From Gluconacetobacter azotocaptans (GTDB taxonomy: Bacteria; Pseudomonadota; Alphaproteobacteria; Acetobacterales; Acetobacteraceae): a stretch of 64,000 nt of DNA. The notes under the pieces were generated by a model. That model searched no databases. It was not told the origin of the DNA and saw only the letters and a program-made list of their open reading frames with translations. Shown piece by piece: positions 8,457-17,296 of the stretch; positions within the stretch are counted from its first letter, which is position 1; each line of letters starts with the position of its first letter. The translations under genes and the position numbers were made by a program. The stretch is taken from contig NZ_JABEQF010000008.1 in assembly GCF_014174355.1 (NCBI RefSeq), positions 1-64,000 on the forward strand. Reading direction: 5' to 3'.

Positions 8457-8544
8457 CCACGCATAACAGGGATTGCCGGCACGGATAGGCATTCGGGCGG
8501 GAACGGGTGTCGCTTGCCCGACGCATCCATTATAGAACGCGGAC

Positions 8545-10263
8545 ATGAGCGGTGACAAAACAGTGATGAAGGCCTGGACGCGGGCACAATCGCGTCTTGG
8601 CCGTCGGCAGGCGATGCCGATCGTGGGCCTCGGCATGCTGTCCAGCCTGATCGCGGTAGGGCAGGCGTGGTGCATGGCGGCGATCCTGGCCCGGGTTCTG
8701 GTGGGGGCTGGTCCGGGGGCGGCCGGCCTGCTGGGCGCGCTGGCGGTCCTGGCCCTGGCGCGCGGGCTGTGCCTGACGCTGGGCGACATTGCCGCCGCGC
8801 GGGCCGGGCGGGCGGCCCGGCTGCGGCTGCGCGACGGCGTGCTGTCGGCCATCCTGCGTGGCGGCCCGGCCCTGCTGCGCCAGCAGCACAGTGCGGAACT
8901 GACCGCGCTGGCGGTCGACAGGGTCGAGGCGCTGGACGGGTTTTTCGCACGCTGGATTCCGGCGTCGATCCTCTGGATCGCAGCACCCGGGCTGATCGCC
9001 GTGCTGGCCGCGTTCGTCCAGCCCGGGTCGGCCGCGATCATGGCGGCCTGCGGGCTGGCGGTGCCGGTCGGGCAGGCCCTGTTCGGCATCGGGGCGGCCG
9101 TTGCCTCGCGCAACCAGTTCCTGGCGATGACGCGATTGCAGGCCCGGTTTCTGGACCGGGTGCGCGGCATCGCCACCATCGTCCTGGCCGGCCGGACCGA
9201 GGACGAGGCTCATCGCCTGGCCGCTGCCGCCGACGAACTGCGCCGCCGCACGATGAAAATCCTGCGGGTTGCATTCCTGTCATCGGCATCCATCGACTGT
9301 GCCATGGTCCTTGCCCTGGTGCTGATCGCGCTGCGCAACGGCGGGGTGGTACTGGGCCTGCATCAGGGCGACATGCCCCCGACCACAATCGCCGACGCGA
9401 CGATGCGCGGGCTGTTCGTCCTGCTGCTGGTGCCCGAATTCTTCGTGCCGCTCCGCGGGCTTGCGCTGGCCTATCAGGACCGCGCGCATGCCGCGGGGGC
9501 TGCATCGGCGATGGCGGTCCTGCCCGACGGGGACACGCGGGCGGCGGGCAATGCGACGGTGCAGGCCGGAGCCGACGGCGTGTCCGTCGCCTTCGAGCAC
9601 GTCACCTTCGCCTGGGATGCCGCGCGGGGGCCGGTGCTGGACGATCTCAGCTTCGTCGTCCCGGCAGGCCAGACCCTGATCCTGGTCGGTGCTTCGGGAT
9701 CGGGGAAGTCGACGATCATCGAGATGCTGCTGGGCTTTGTCGTGCCGGGCGGCGGCCGCGTCACCATCGGGGGGGTGGATCTTGCGGCGCTGGCGCCATC
9801 CACCCTGTCAGGCCTGGTCTCGTGGATCGGACAGAAGCCGGTGCTGTTCGCCGGCACGCTGCGCGAGAACATCCTGTTCGCCCGGCCGGACGCCAGCGCC
9901 GAAGATGTGGGGCATGCCCTGCGCGCGGCGGCGGTCGACACATTTCTGGCGGATCTGCCCGAAGGGCTGGAGACGCGGATCGGCGAGGGCGGGTTCGGTC
10001 TTTCGGGCGGGCAGGCGCAGCGGATCGCCATCGCGCGGGCCTATCTGAAGAACGCGCCGCTGCTGCTGCTGGACGAGCCGACGGCGCATCTCGACCCCTC
10101 GACCGAGGCCGACATCCTGGCCAGCCTGCGTGGGCTGGCCCGCGGGCGGACGGTGATCCTGGCCAGCCATTCGGCGTCGGTGCATGAATTTACGGGCCAG
10201 CGCCTCGATCTCGGCCGCCGCCATCCGGCGCCCGTTCAGGGGGAGCATGAACATGTCGGATAA
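8545..10263 (+). CDS. cydD: Cysteine/glutathione exporter ABC subunit CydD
   Basis: The 572-residue half-transporter has about six membrane segments in the first 310 residues and a C-terminal ATPase. The ATPase shows Walker A GASGSGKST, signature LSGGQAQRIAIARA and Walker B LLLLDEPTAHLD. With CydC it forms the heterodimeric inner-membrane ABC transporter that exports cysteine and glutathione and is needed to assemble cytochrome bd oxidase. The start at ATG 8545 has only a weak upstream ribosome site. The 3' end overlaps the start of cydC. No cydAB genes are in the window. Confidence 0.88.
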   Translation: MSGDKTVMKAWTRAQSRLGRRQAMPIVGLGMLSSLIAVGQAWCMAAILARVLVGAGPGAAGLLGALAVLALARGLCLTLGDIAAARAGRAARLRLRDGVLSAILRGGPALLRQQHSAELTALAVDRVEALDGFFARWIPASILWIAAPGLIAVLAAFVQPGSAAIMAACGLAVPVGQALFGIGAAVASRNQFLAMTRLQARFLDRVRGIATIVLAGRTEDEAHRLAAAADELRRRTMKILRVAFLSSASIDCAMVLALVLIALRNGGVVLGLHQGDMPPTTIADATMRGLFVLLLVPEFFVPLRGLALAYQDRAHAAGAASAMAVLPDGDTRAAGNATVQAGADGVSVAFEHVTFAWDAARGPVLDDLSFVVPAGQTLILVGASGSGKSTIIEMLLGFVVPGGGRVTIGGVDLAALAPSTLSGLVSWIGQKPVLFAGTLRENILFARPDASAEDVGHALRAAAVDTFLADLPEGLETRIGEGGFGLSGGQAQRIAIARAYLKNAPLLLLDEPTAHLDPSTEADILASLRGLARGRTVILASHSASVHEFTGQRLDLGRRHPAPVQGEHEHVG

Positions 10264-11920
10264 AACCGAGGGGGGGCTGGCTCCCGTCCTGCGGATCCTG
10301 TCCCTGTGGCGGGCGCGGGCGCCCCTTCTGATCGTGGGCGGGACATTGTCGTTGCTGGCCGTGCTGGCAGGGCTGGTGCTGATGCAGGGCGCGGGCATGC
10401 GGCTGGCCGGCACGGCATCCGGCGCGCTGGTCGTCGGCGTACTGCTGCTGCGGGTGTCGGGCATCGGCCGCGTGGTCCTGCGTTATGTCGAACGCCTGGT
10501 GACGCACGACGCGATGTTCCGGGCCCTGGCGGACGTGCGGGTGTGGTTTTTCCGCCATCTGGCGGGCGGGGCTGCGGCCGGGCTGGGGTTTCGCCGCGCC
10601 GGCGACCTGCTGTCGCGCCTGGTTTCGGATGTCGAGGCGCTGGATGCGCTGTATCTGAGGATTCTGGTGCCCCTGGCCGGGGCGTGCCTGATCCTGCCGT
10701 TCTTGGTCCTGGCCGTCCTGCCCGTCGATCCGGCGCTGGCGATGGTCGTCGGCGGATTGTTCGTGACGGGCGCGTTCGTCCTGCCGCTGGGCGCCGCCCT
10801 GCTGGGCCGGCGGCAGGCAGGTGCGCTGACGCATCGCCTGGCCGGGCTGCGGATCGGGGTGCTGGACCTGGTCAGCGGCCTGCGCGAAATCCGCGCCTTC
10901 GGGGCCGAGGGGCGGGTCCTGTCCCAGGTCCGCGAACGCGATGCCCGTCTGTTCGATGCGCAGGCGCAGCAGGCGCGCCTGCTGGCGATGGTGGGTGGGG
11001 CGTCCTACCTTTGCGGGCAGGCGGCGATGCTGGCGGTGCTGGCGGCGGCGCTGGGCGTAGGGTTCGGGCCGATCCCGCCGGTGCGCGCCGCCGGACTGCT
11101 GTTTCTGGTCGTCGCGGGGTTCGAAGGGATCGGCGGGCTGACACGGGCCGGCGCGCTGGCCGGAGGCGTCAGCCGGGCAGCGGCTCGTGTCATCTCGGTC
11201 GGCGGGCAGGAAGGACCGGCGGTGCCGGTCGGCACGCTGCCGGCACCGGCCGACACCCATCTGCGGTTCGAGCAGGTCGGATTTCGCTGGCGCGCCGACC
11301 GTGCGCCGGTGTTCGACGGGCTGACCCTCGATATTCCGGCCGGATCGCGTGTGGCGGTGCTGGGGCCGTCGGGAATTGGAAAATCGACGCTGGCCGCACT
11401 GCTGCTGAAGGTCGCGGCGCCGACCTCGGGCAGGATCATGCTGGGCGGGCAGGATCTGGCGGACCTCGATAGCGCGTCCGTGCGCCGTCGCGTGGCCTGG
11501 CTGTCGCAGGTGACGCATCTGTTCGCCGACACCATTCGCGCCAACCTGCTGCTGGGCCGGCCCGACGCGACCGAGGCCGAACTGTGGGCGGCACTGGAAC
11601 GTGCGCAGATCGGCGATCTGGTCCGGTCCATGCCCGACGGGCTGGACAGCTGGCTGGGGGAAGGGGGCACCACGGTCTCGGGCGGGCAGGGCCGACGGAT
11701 CGCCCTGGCCCGGACGCTGCTGTCGGATGCGCCGATCCTGATCCTGGACGAGCCGGCGACGGGCCTCGACGCCGAGACCGAGCGGGATTTCCTGCTGACG
11801 CTCAACACCGTCACCGCGGGCCGCACGGTCATCCTGATCGCGCATCGCCTGGTGGGCGTGGAAAGGCTGGACCGGATCTGGCGCCTGTCGGACGGCCGGG
11901 CGAATGCCGTCGCGGCATAG
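10253..11920 (+). CDS. cydC: Cysteine/glutathione exporter ABC subunit CydC
   Basis: This roughly 555-residue half-transporter is the partner of CydD: membrane domain in the first 310 residues, then an ATPase with GPSGIGKST, VSGGQGRRIALAR and LILDEPATGLD. Two in-frame ATGs, 10247 and 10253, overlap the end of cydD. I prefer 10253 because the GGGGGAG ribosome site is then about 7 nt away. The overlap indicates coupled translation of the two subunits. An inverted repeat follows about 43 nt after the stop. Confidence 0.88.
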   Translation: MSDKTEGGLAPVLRILSLWRARAPLLIVGGTLSLLAVLAGLVLMQGAGMRLAGTASGALVVGVLLLRVSGIGRVVLRYVERLVTHDAMFRALADVRVWFFRHLAGGAAAGLGFRRAGDLLSRLVSDVEALDALYLRILVPLAGACLILPFLVLAVLPVDPALAMVVGGLFVTGAFVLPLGAALLGRRQAGALTHRLAGLRIGVLDLVSGLREIRAFGAEGRVLSQVRERDARLFDAQAQQARLLAMVGGASYLCGQAAMLAVLAAALGVGFGPIPPVRAAGLLFLVVAGFEGIGGLTRAGALAGGVSRAAARVISVGGQEGPAVPVGTLPAPADTHLRFEQVGFRWRADRAPVFDGLTLDIPAGSRVAVLGPSGIGKSTLAALLLKVAAPTSGRIMLGGQDLADLDSASVRRRVAWLSQVTHLFADTIRANLLLGRPDATEAELWAALERAQIGDLVRSMPDGLDSWLGEGGTTVSGGQGRRIALARTLLSDAPILILDEPATGLDAETERDFLLTLNTVTAGRTVILIAHRLVGVERLDRIWRLSDGRANAVAA

Positions 11921-11963
11921 GTACGTCATCCGTCGGAAAGGTTGACGGGGAACGGGCCAACAG

Positions 11964-11990
11964 GCACCAAGGCGACATAAACCTTGGTGC
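11964..11990 (+). terminator. Inverted repeat after cydC, possible terminator
   Basis: GCACCAAGG (11964-11972) pairs perfectly with CCTTGGTGC (11982-11990) across a 9-nt loop. No T-run follows, so if it terminates cydDC transcription it is a weak or factor-assisted terminator. Confidence 0.4.
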
Positions 11991-12072
11991 TGAACACTCA
12001 TGTCGCCGGCGTGTCCGCGGTATCGGCGGCCGATTCATCCATCAGCCGAATGTAAAAAAAAGGGATCTGCCG

Positions 12073-12447
12073 ATGCGTCGCCTGTCACTGGTTCTGGGTC
12101 TTTGCCTGCTGGCAGGCTGCGCGACCGGACCGTCCCGGAAGTATATCGTCTTCTTTACCCGGGATTCGACGGTGCTTGACGATCCCGCGCGGCTGGTCGT
12201 GGCGCATGCGGCCGAACAGGCGGCGCAATATCCGAATTCGGTCGTCAATGTCGAAGGCTACGCCGCCGCCCATGGCGATCTGTCCGCCGATGCGCTGCTG
12301 GCGATCGACCGGGCCAAGCGTGTGTCGGCCCAATTGACGACGGATGGTGTGGTCGGCGGGCGTATTCGCCAGAAGCCGCGTGCCCCCTCGAACGAGGATG
12401 GCGCCGTCGGGTCCCGCCGGGTCGAAATCGAGATCACCGCGGGCTGA
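12073..12447 (+). CDS. Small OmpA-like outer membrane lipoprotein
   Basis: The 124-residue protein has a lipoprotein signal peptide with lipobox LLAGC at about residues 13-17. A compact OmpA-type peptidoglycan-binding core follows: IVFFTRDSTVLDD, VVNVEGYAAAHGDLSADALL, then DRAKRVSAQL and a terminal SRRVEIEI. Compared with the consensus, the usual Asp in the GYAD part is Ala, so peptidoglycan binding may be altered. It is likely tethered to the outer membrane. The gene stands alone, 24 nt before recQ. The start follows a GGGATC region with only weak ribosome-site character. Confidence 0.75.
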   Translation: MRRLSLVLGLCLLAGCATGPSRKYIVFFTRDSTVLDDPARLVVAHAAEQAAQYPNSVVNVEGYAAAHGDLSADALLAIDRAKRVSAQLTTDGVVGGRIRQKPRAPSNEDGAVGSRRVEIEITAG

Positions 12448-12471
12448 TCGGCGGGCGGGCGATTTCCGGCC

Positions 12472-14325
12472 ATGGCGGCATCCATCATGACGGATAGCGG
12501 TCTCGACACGTCCCCGCGTGCCGTCCTGTCCCGTGTCTTCGGCTTTCCCGATTTTCGCGGATTGCAGGAACAGGCGGTGGGCGAGGTCATGGCCGGGCGC
12601 GACTGCCTGGTGTTGATGCCCACCGGCGGGGGCAAGAGCATCTGCTATCAGGTGCCCGCACTCAGCCGTCCCGGAACCGGGCTGGTGGTGTCGCCGCTGA
12701 TCGCGCTGATGGACGACCAGGTGGCGGCGCTGCGCCAGGTCGGCGTCAATGCCGGGGCCCTGCATTCGGAACTGGAACCGGAAGACGCCGCCCGGGTAAG
12801 GTCGGACCTGATGGCGGGCCGGCTGGACGTGCTCTATGTCTCGCCCGAGCGCCTGCTGTCGCCCGGCATGCTCGACCGGCTGTCCCGGCTGCCGCTGTCG
12901 GTCATCGCGATCGACGAGGCCCATTGCATTTCCGCCTGGGGGCACGAATTCCGTCCGGAATATCGCGCCCTGGCCAGCCTGCCGGACCATTTCCCCGGCG
13001 TGCCGCGCATCGCCCTGACGGCGACGGCCGACCCACGGACCCAGGCGGACATCCTGGACGCCCTGGCCATGCCGGACGCCACGGTCCTGCGCGCCAGCTT
13101 TCATCGCCCCAACCTGGATATCGCCGTCCGGCCCAAGATTTCGGAATCGCGGCAGTTGCTGGATGTACTGGGCCGGTATCCGGGCGAAGCCGCCATCGTC
13201 TATTGCGGCAGCCGCAACAAGACTGAGCGCGTCGCCCGCGCGCTGCGTGAGCGCGACTGGCCCGCCCTGCCGTTCCATGCCGGCCTGCCGCCGATCGAGA
13301 AGCGCGCGGCGCTGGCCCGGTTCCGGTCCGGCGAGCCGGTGGTGATCGTGGCGACCATCGCCTTCGGCATGGGGATCGACCGTCCGGACGTGCGCACGGT
13401 CGTGCATCTGGACATGCCGTCCTCGCCCGAAGGCTATTACCAGCAGATCGGCCGCGCCGGCCGCGATGGCGAGAAGTCGGAGACCGTCCTGCTGTACGGC
13501 GGCGACGATATCGCGCGCGCGCGGCACTGGCTGGAACAATCCAGCGCGCCCGAGGCCCAGCAGCGGATCATGAGTGCGCGGTTGGAAGCCATGATTGCGC
13601 TGACCGAAACGACCGGCTGCCGCACGCAGGCGCTGCTGTCCTGTTTCGGCGAGACGCTGGCCGGCCCGTGCGGGCATTGCGACAATTGCCGCAACCCCGT
13701 TGCCTCGTTCGACGGCACGGTCGAGGCCCAGAAGGTTCTGTCCGCGATCTATCGGATCGGCCAGAAATTCGGGGCGGTGCATGTCGCCTCGGTCCTGCGC
13801 GGCAAGGACAGCGAGATGGCCAGCCGCCACGGCCATGACCGGCTGGGCGTCTTCGGCGTCGGCAAGGACCGGCCCGAGCTGTTCTGGCGCGGGGTGATCC
13901 GGCAGCTGATCGCCCGGGGCGCCATTCGCGTCACCGGCGATTACAATGCGCTGGCCCTGAATCAGGAAGTCGCGCGCCCCATCCTGCGCGGCGAGCAGAA
14001 GCTGATGCTGCGCGAGGACGCGACCGACGACCTGAAAGCCGGCGGGGCGCGCGCGGCCCGGGCGCCCAGTGGCACACGGCCGGCCGTATCCCTGCCGCCC
14101 GAGGCCGAGGCCCCGTTCGCCGCCCTGCGCGCCTGGCGTCTGGGCGAGGCGCGGGAGCAGGAAATTCCGCCGTATGTGATCTTCCACGACGTCGTGCTGC
14201 ATGACATCGCAATGGAACGTCCGGCGACGCTGGACGCGCTGGGGCGAATCAAGGGGGTGGGCGCGTCGAAGCTGGACCGGTACGGCGCCGCCGTGCTGCA
14301 GGTCCTGGCGAAGGCGGGCGAATAG
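12472..14325 (+). CDS. recQ: ATP-dependent DNA helicase RecQ
   Basis: The 617-residue protein has the usual RecQ length and order. Superfamily 2 helicase motifs come first: MPTGGGKS Walker A, IAIDEAHCISAWGHEFRPEY with the aromatic-rich loop, and QIGRAGRDG motif VI. The RQC zinc-binding cysteines follow (C in GCRTQALLSC, then CGHCDNC), then the winged helix, then a C-terminal HRDC domain (about 540-615). RecQ unwinds DNA with 3'-5' polarity in recombination and fork repair. The ATG at 12472 gives a short N-terminus before the first helicase motif; an alternative in-frame ATG lies at 12487. It converges on the PCu(A)C gene with a 16-nt gap. Confidence 0.95.
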   Translation: MAASIMTDSGLDTSPRAVLSRVFGFPDFRGLQEQAVGEVMAGRDCLVLMPTGGGKSICYQVPALSRPGTGLVVSPLIALMDDQVAALRQVGVNAGALHSELEPEDAARVRSDLMAGRLDVLYVSPERLLSPGMLDRLSRLPLSVIAIDEAHCISAWGHEFRPEYRALASLPDHFPGVPRIALTATADPRTQADILDALAMPDATVLRASFHRPNLDIAVRPKISESRQLLDVLGRYPGEAAIVYCGSRNKTERVARALRERDWPALPFHAGLPPIEKRAALARFRSGEPVVIVATIAFGMGIDRPDVRTVVHLDMPSSPEGYYQQIGRAGRDGEKSETVLLYGGDDIARARHWLEQSSAPEAQQRIMSARLEAMIALTETTGCRTQALLSCFGETLAGPCGHCDNCRNPVASFDGTVEAQKVLSAIYRIGQKFGAVHVASVLRGKDSEMASRHGHDRLGVFGVGKDRPELFWRGVIRQLIARGAIRVTGDYNALALNQEVARPILRGEQKLMLREDATDDLKAGGARAARAPSGTRPAVSLPPEAEAPFAALRAWRLGEAREQEIPPYVIFHDVVLHDIAMERPATLDALGRIKGVGASKLDRYGAAVLQVLAKAGE

Positions 14326-14341
14326 GGCGCCCGGTGCGTGC

Positions 14342-14881
14342 TCAGGGCGCGGTGTCGGCGGTATCCGGCGCAGGGCGGACCTCAAAGGCCACGGTCCGTG
14401 TCGTGCCCCCCAGGAAGTGAAAGATCACGGGAATGCTCCGCCCCGGCTGGAGTGTTCCGTCATAGCCCCGGCAGATCAGGTGATACCCGCCGGGCGGAAA
14501 CACCAGCGTGGTCTGTGCGGGCAGGGCCATGTGGGTGAACAGCGTGGCGGTTTCGCTGGTGCTTTCCTGTTCGGTATGATGGGCGAACATGTCGCGGCAG
14601 GCGGTAGCGGTCACGCCGGTCAGCATATGGGCGTCGGTGCCCCGGTTCTCGATCGTGAAATATCCGCCGGCAATCTGTCGTTCGGGACGGATGATCTGCA
14701 ACCATGCATCGCGGACCTCGATGTCGCCGGCGGCGCTGGCCTGTCCGGGAATCGACGTCGGCGCCCCGGCCGCCCGGGCCGGCAGGATCGCGCGTGGTCC
14801 GGCCAGCAGGGTCAAGGGCAGGAACAGGGCCAGAGCGGGCAGTTGGCCGAACAGTCGGGGCAACCGGCCGTGTCGCGTCAT
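14342..14881 (-). CDS. PCu(A)C-like copper chaperone domain protein, exported
   Basis: The 179-residue protein has a basic, hydrophobic signal peptide (about 1-45) followed by a PCu(A)C/DUF461 fold: VRDAWLQIIRPERQIAGGYF, then PGGYHLICRG near the C-terminus. Family members carry periplasmic copper to cytochrome oxidase using an H-x10-M-x21-H-x-M set. Here the His-rich AHHTEQ and THMALP segments remain, but the final His-x-Met reads HLI, so the copper site looks incomplete. ATG 14881 is supported by AAGGAG 8 nt upstream; the longer frame adds unrelated residues. Confidence 0.8.
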   Translation of the reverse strand: MTRHGRLPRLFGQLPALALFLPLTLLAGPRAILPARAAGAPTSIPGQASAAGDIEVRDAWLQIIRPERQIAGGYFTIENRGTDAHMLTGVTATACRDMFAHHTEQESTSETATLFTHMALPAQTTLVFPPGGYHLICRGYDGTLQPGRSIPVIFHFLGGTTRTVAFEVRPAPDTADTAP

Positions 14882-15042
14882 GATGGGTCTCCTTGCCGGT
14901 ATGTTTTCGCCAAGGGTATCAGCAAGCCCTGGTCGGGCGAAACCCGTGGATCGCACGGCTGGATCGCGGGGGCGGGCTTGCGTCCTGCCGATTTCATGCG
15001 CATCTCGGGGCAGGACGAACGCCGGTCAGGATTGCCGTACGC

Positions 15043-15582
15043 ATGCGATGCCCTTTTTGTGGACACGACGACACCCAGGTCAAGGACAGCCGCCCGCACG
15101 AGGACGGTGCCGCCATCCGCAGGCGGCGGATCTGCGCGTCGTGCAGCCAGCGTTTCACCACGATCGAGCGGGTGCAGCTTCGCGACCTGTTCGTCGTGAA
15201 GGTCGATGGCCGCCGCGTACCCTTCGAGCGTGACAAACTGGCGCGGTCCGTCCGCGTGGCGCTGCGCAAGCGCCCAGTGGACGACGAGCGGATCGAACGG
15301 ATCGTCAACGGGCTGGTCCGCCAGCTGGAGGCGTCGGGCGAGACCGATATTCCGTCCCGTGATATCGGCAAGCTGGTCATGGACACGCTGCGCGAGGTCG
15401 ACGTGGTGGCCTACATCCGCTTTGCCAGCGTGCATTGGGATTTTCGTGAAACCAAGGATTTCGCTGCCATTCTGGAGTCGATTCCCGGCACCCTGGTCCG
15501 GGACGCTCCGGCCGCCGACGGCACGGCCCTTCGTCCCGTCGTGGCCGGCGGCTATGGACCTGGCGACGTAAAGAGGCGATGA
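15043..15582 (+). CDS. nrdR: Transcriptional repressor NrdR
   Basis: The 179-residue protein has an N-terminal zinc ribbon ([17 protein letters not shown], then [16 protein letters not shown]) and an ATP-cone domain (about 49-139). NrdR senses ATP and dATP and represses ribonucleotide reductase genes by binding NrdR boxes. ATG 15043 matches the invariant family start MRCPFC; the longer frame upstream is not homologous. The C-terminal 30 residues beyond the ATP cone are an extension. It overlaps the possible early start of nusB by 4 nt (ATGA), suggesting cotranscription with nusB and thiL. Confidence 0.95.
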   Translation: MRCPFCGHDDTQVKDSRPHEDGAAIRRRRICASCSQRFTTIERVQLRDLFVVKVDGRRVPFERDKLARSVRVALRKRPVDDERIERIVNGLVRQLEASGETDIPSRDIGKLVMDTLREVDVVAYIRFASVHWDFRETKDFAAILESIPGTLVRDAPAADGTALRPVVAGGYGPGDVKRR

Positions 15583-15623
15583 AGCCGCCATTGGCGGAAT
15601 CGCGGCATGCAGGAGACACGCGT

Positions 15624-16148
15624 ATGAACGGCGCACAGGACGAAGACACGACCCGGCAGAAGCCCCGGTCCCGCACCGCATCGCGCGTCGCGGTCGTGCA
15701 GGCGCTGTTCCAGATCGAACAGGGGGGCGACGCCCCCGAGACCGTGATCGCGCAGTTCGTGCGGCACCGCCTCAGCACTGCGCCCGGGACGGCGGAATAT
15801 GAAGACGGGCAGGTGCCCCAGGCCGACGTGCAATTGTTCGAGCAGGTCATCCGCGCGGCGGTGGCGCGGCAGGAACAGGTCGATGCCCTGATCGTTGATC
15901 TGCTGCCGCTCACATGGCCGGTTGCGCGGCTGGACCCGGTCCTGCGCGCCGTGCTGCGCGCCGCCGGGGCGGAACTGGCCGCGGTCGAGGGCGTGCCCAC
16001 CCGGGTGATCCTCAACGAATATCTCGACATCGCGCACGGGTTCTTCTCGGGCGATGAACCGAAGATGGTCAACGGCGTGCTGGACGCCATGGCCCGCCGC
16101 CTGCGTGAGGTACCGGCCGCCCCGGTCCCCGAGACCGACGAGGCCTGA
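15624..16148 (+). CDS. nusB: Transcription antitermination factor NusB
   Basis: The 174-residue protein shows the all-helical NusB fold, with ASRVAVVQALFQIEQ at the N-terminus and the C-terminal signature GVPTRVILNEYLDIAHGFF. NusB with NusE binds boxA RNA for rRNA antitermination. I chose ATG 15624 because AGGAGA lies 9 nt upstream. An in-frame ATG at 15579, overlapping the nrdR stop, would add 15 residues and cannot be excluded. The protein is slightly longer than usual because of a charged N-terminus and an insertion around residues 50-70. Confidence 0.92.
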   Translation: MNGAQDEDTTRQKPRSRTASRVAVVQALFQIEQGGDAPETVIAQFVRHRLSTAPGTAEYEDGQVPQADVQLFEQVIRAAVARQEQVDALIVDLLPLTWPVARLDPVLRAVLRAAGAELAAVEGVPTRVILNEYLDIAHGFFSGDEPKMVNGVLDAMARRLREVPAAPVPETDEA

Positions 16149-16164
16149 TACCAGGGGGTGGCCG

Positions 16165-17145
16165 ATGCCTTCCGACCCTGCCGGGACGCCGGACGCCCCG
16201 CTTCCGCCTGAATTCGGGTTCATCCGGCGGCATTTCCAGCCGCTGGCCGGCGAAGGTGCGCTGGGCCTTGCGGATGACGCGGCGCTTGTGCGGCCGCCGG
16301 CCGGGCGGGATCTGGTGATCGCCCTCGACACCATGGTGGAAGGGGTCCATTTCCTGCCGGACGACCCGGCGGACACGGTGGGGCGCAAACTGCTGCGCTG
16401 CAACCTGTCCGATCTGGCGGCGATGGATGCGACCCCCCTGGGCTATCTGCTGTCGGTCTCGCGGCCGCCCGGCCGGGACGACAACTGGTTCGCAGGATTC
16501 GCCGCCGGCCTGCATGACGACCAGGCCCGGTACGGCGTGACCCTGCTGGGCGGGGATACGACCGGCACGGCCGGGCCGTTGGTCCTGTCGCTGACCATCC
16601 TGGGCCATGTGGCGCGTGGGCGGGCATTGCGGCGCAACGGCGCCCGCGATGGCGACGGCGTGTGGGTGACCGGCACCATCGGGGACGGGGCGCTGGGTCT
16701 GCGGGCGCTGCGGGGCGAACTGGATGATCCGGCGGGCGTGCTGGCCCACCGCTATCGCCTGCCGGAACCCCGGCTGGGCCTGGGACTGGGCGGCATCGCC
16801 TCGGCGGCCATGGATATCTCCGACGGGCTGGTGCAGGATCTGGGGCATCTGGCGCGGGAAAGCGGGATCGGGGCAAGGATCGACGCATCGCTGGTGCCGC
16901 TGTCCCAGGCGGCCCGTCAGGCCGGGGCGGCGTGGCTGCCGGTCTGCCTGGGGGGCGGCGACGATTATGAGCTGCTGCTGGCGGTGCCCCCGTCGCATGA
17001 GGCTGCGTTGCTGCGCGCCGCGGCCGCGCGTGGCGTTCCGGTCACCCGGATCGGGCAGTTCGAGGCCGGCACGCAGGGCGTGGCGGTCCATGACGCATCG
17101 GGGCGGCCGCTGACCCTGGATCGGACCGGATGGAGCCATTTCTGA
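16165..17145 (+). CDS. thiL: Thiamine-monophosphate kinase
   Basis: The 326-residue enzyme phosphorylates thiamine monophosphate to thiamine diphosphate, the last step of cofactor synthesis. It belongs to the PurM/ThiL fold. Visible are the N-terminal FIRRHFQPLAGEGALGLADDAAL, the DTMVEGVHF metal-binding segment, LRCNLSDLAAMDATP, LLGGDTTG, and C-terminal MDISDGLVQDLGHLAR and GGGDDYELL. The ATG at 16165 follows CAGGGGG by 8 nt. It is downstream of nusB with a 16-nt gap, the widespread nusB-thiL pairing, and complements the thiOSGE cluster at 44.5-47.2 kb. Confidence 0.95.
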   Translation: MPSDPAGTPDAPLPPEFGFIRRHFQPLAGEGALGLADDAALVRPPAGRDLVIALDTMVEGVHFLPDDPADTVGRKLLRCNLSDLAAMDATPLGYLLSVSRPPGRDDNWFAGFAAGLHDDQARYGVTLLGGDTTGTAGPLVLSLTILGHVARGRALRRNGARDGDGVWVTGTIGDGALGLRALRGELDDPAGVLAHRYRLPEPRLGLGLGGIASAAMDISDGLVQDLGHLARESGIGARIDASLVPLSQAARQAGAAWLPVCLGGGDDYELLLAVPPSHEAALLRAAAARGVPVTRIGQFEAGTQGVAVHDASGRPLTLDRTGWSHF

Positions 17146-17296
17146 TGGGTCTCAGGCCCGGCGGGTCGATCTTCGTGCCCCGAAAAAGCCGACATCCTGC
17201 GCCATGTGAGGCCTGCCGGACCTGAAGCAGGCGCGGCCGTGGTCGCCATGGCCGCATATCCCGACGTAATGGAAAGCAGCGAAGGAAGGGGTCCCG

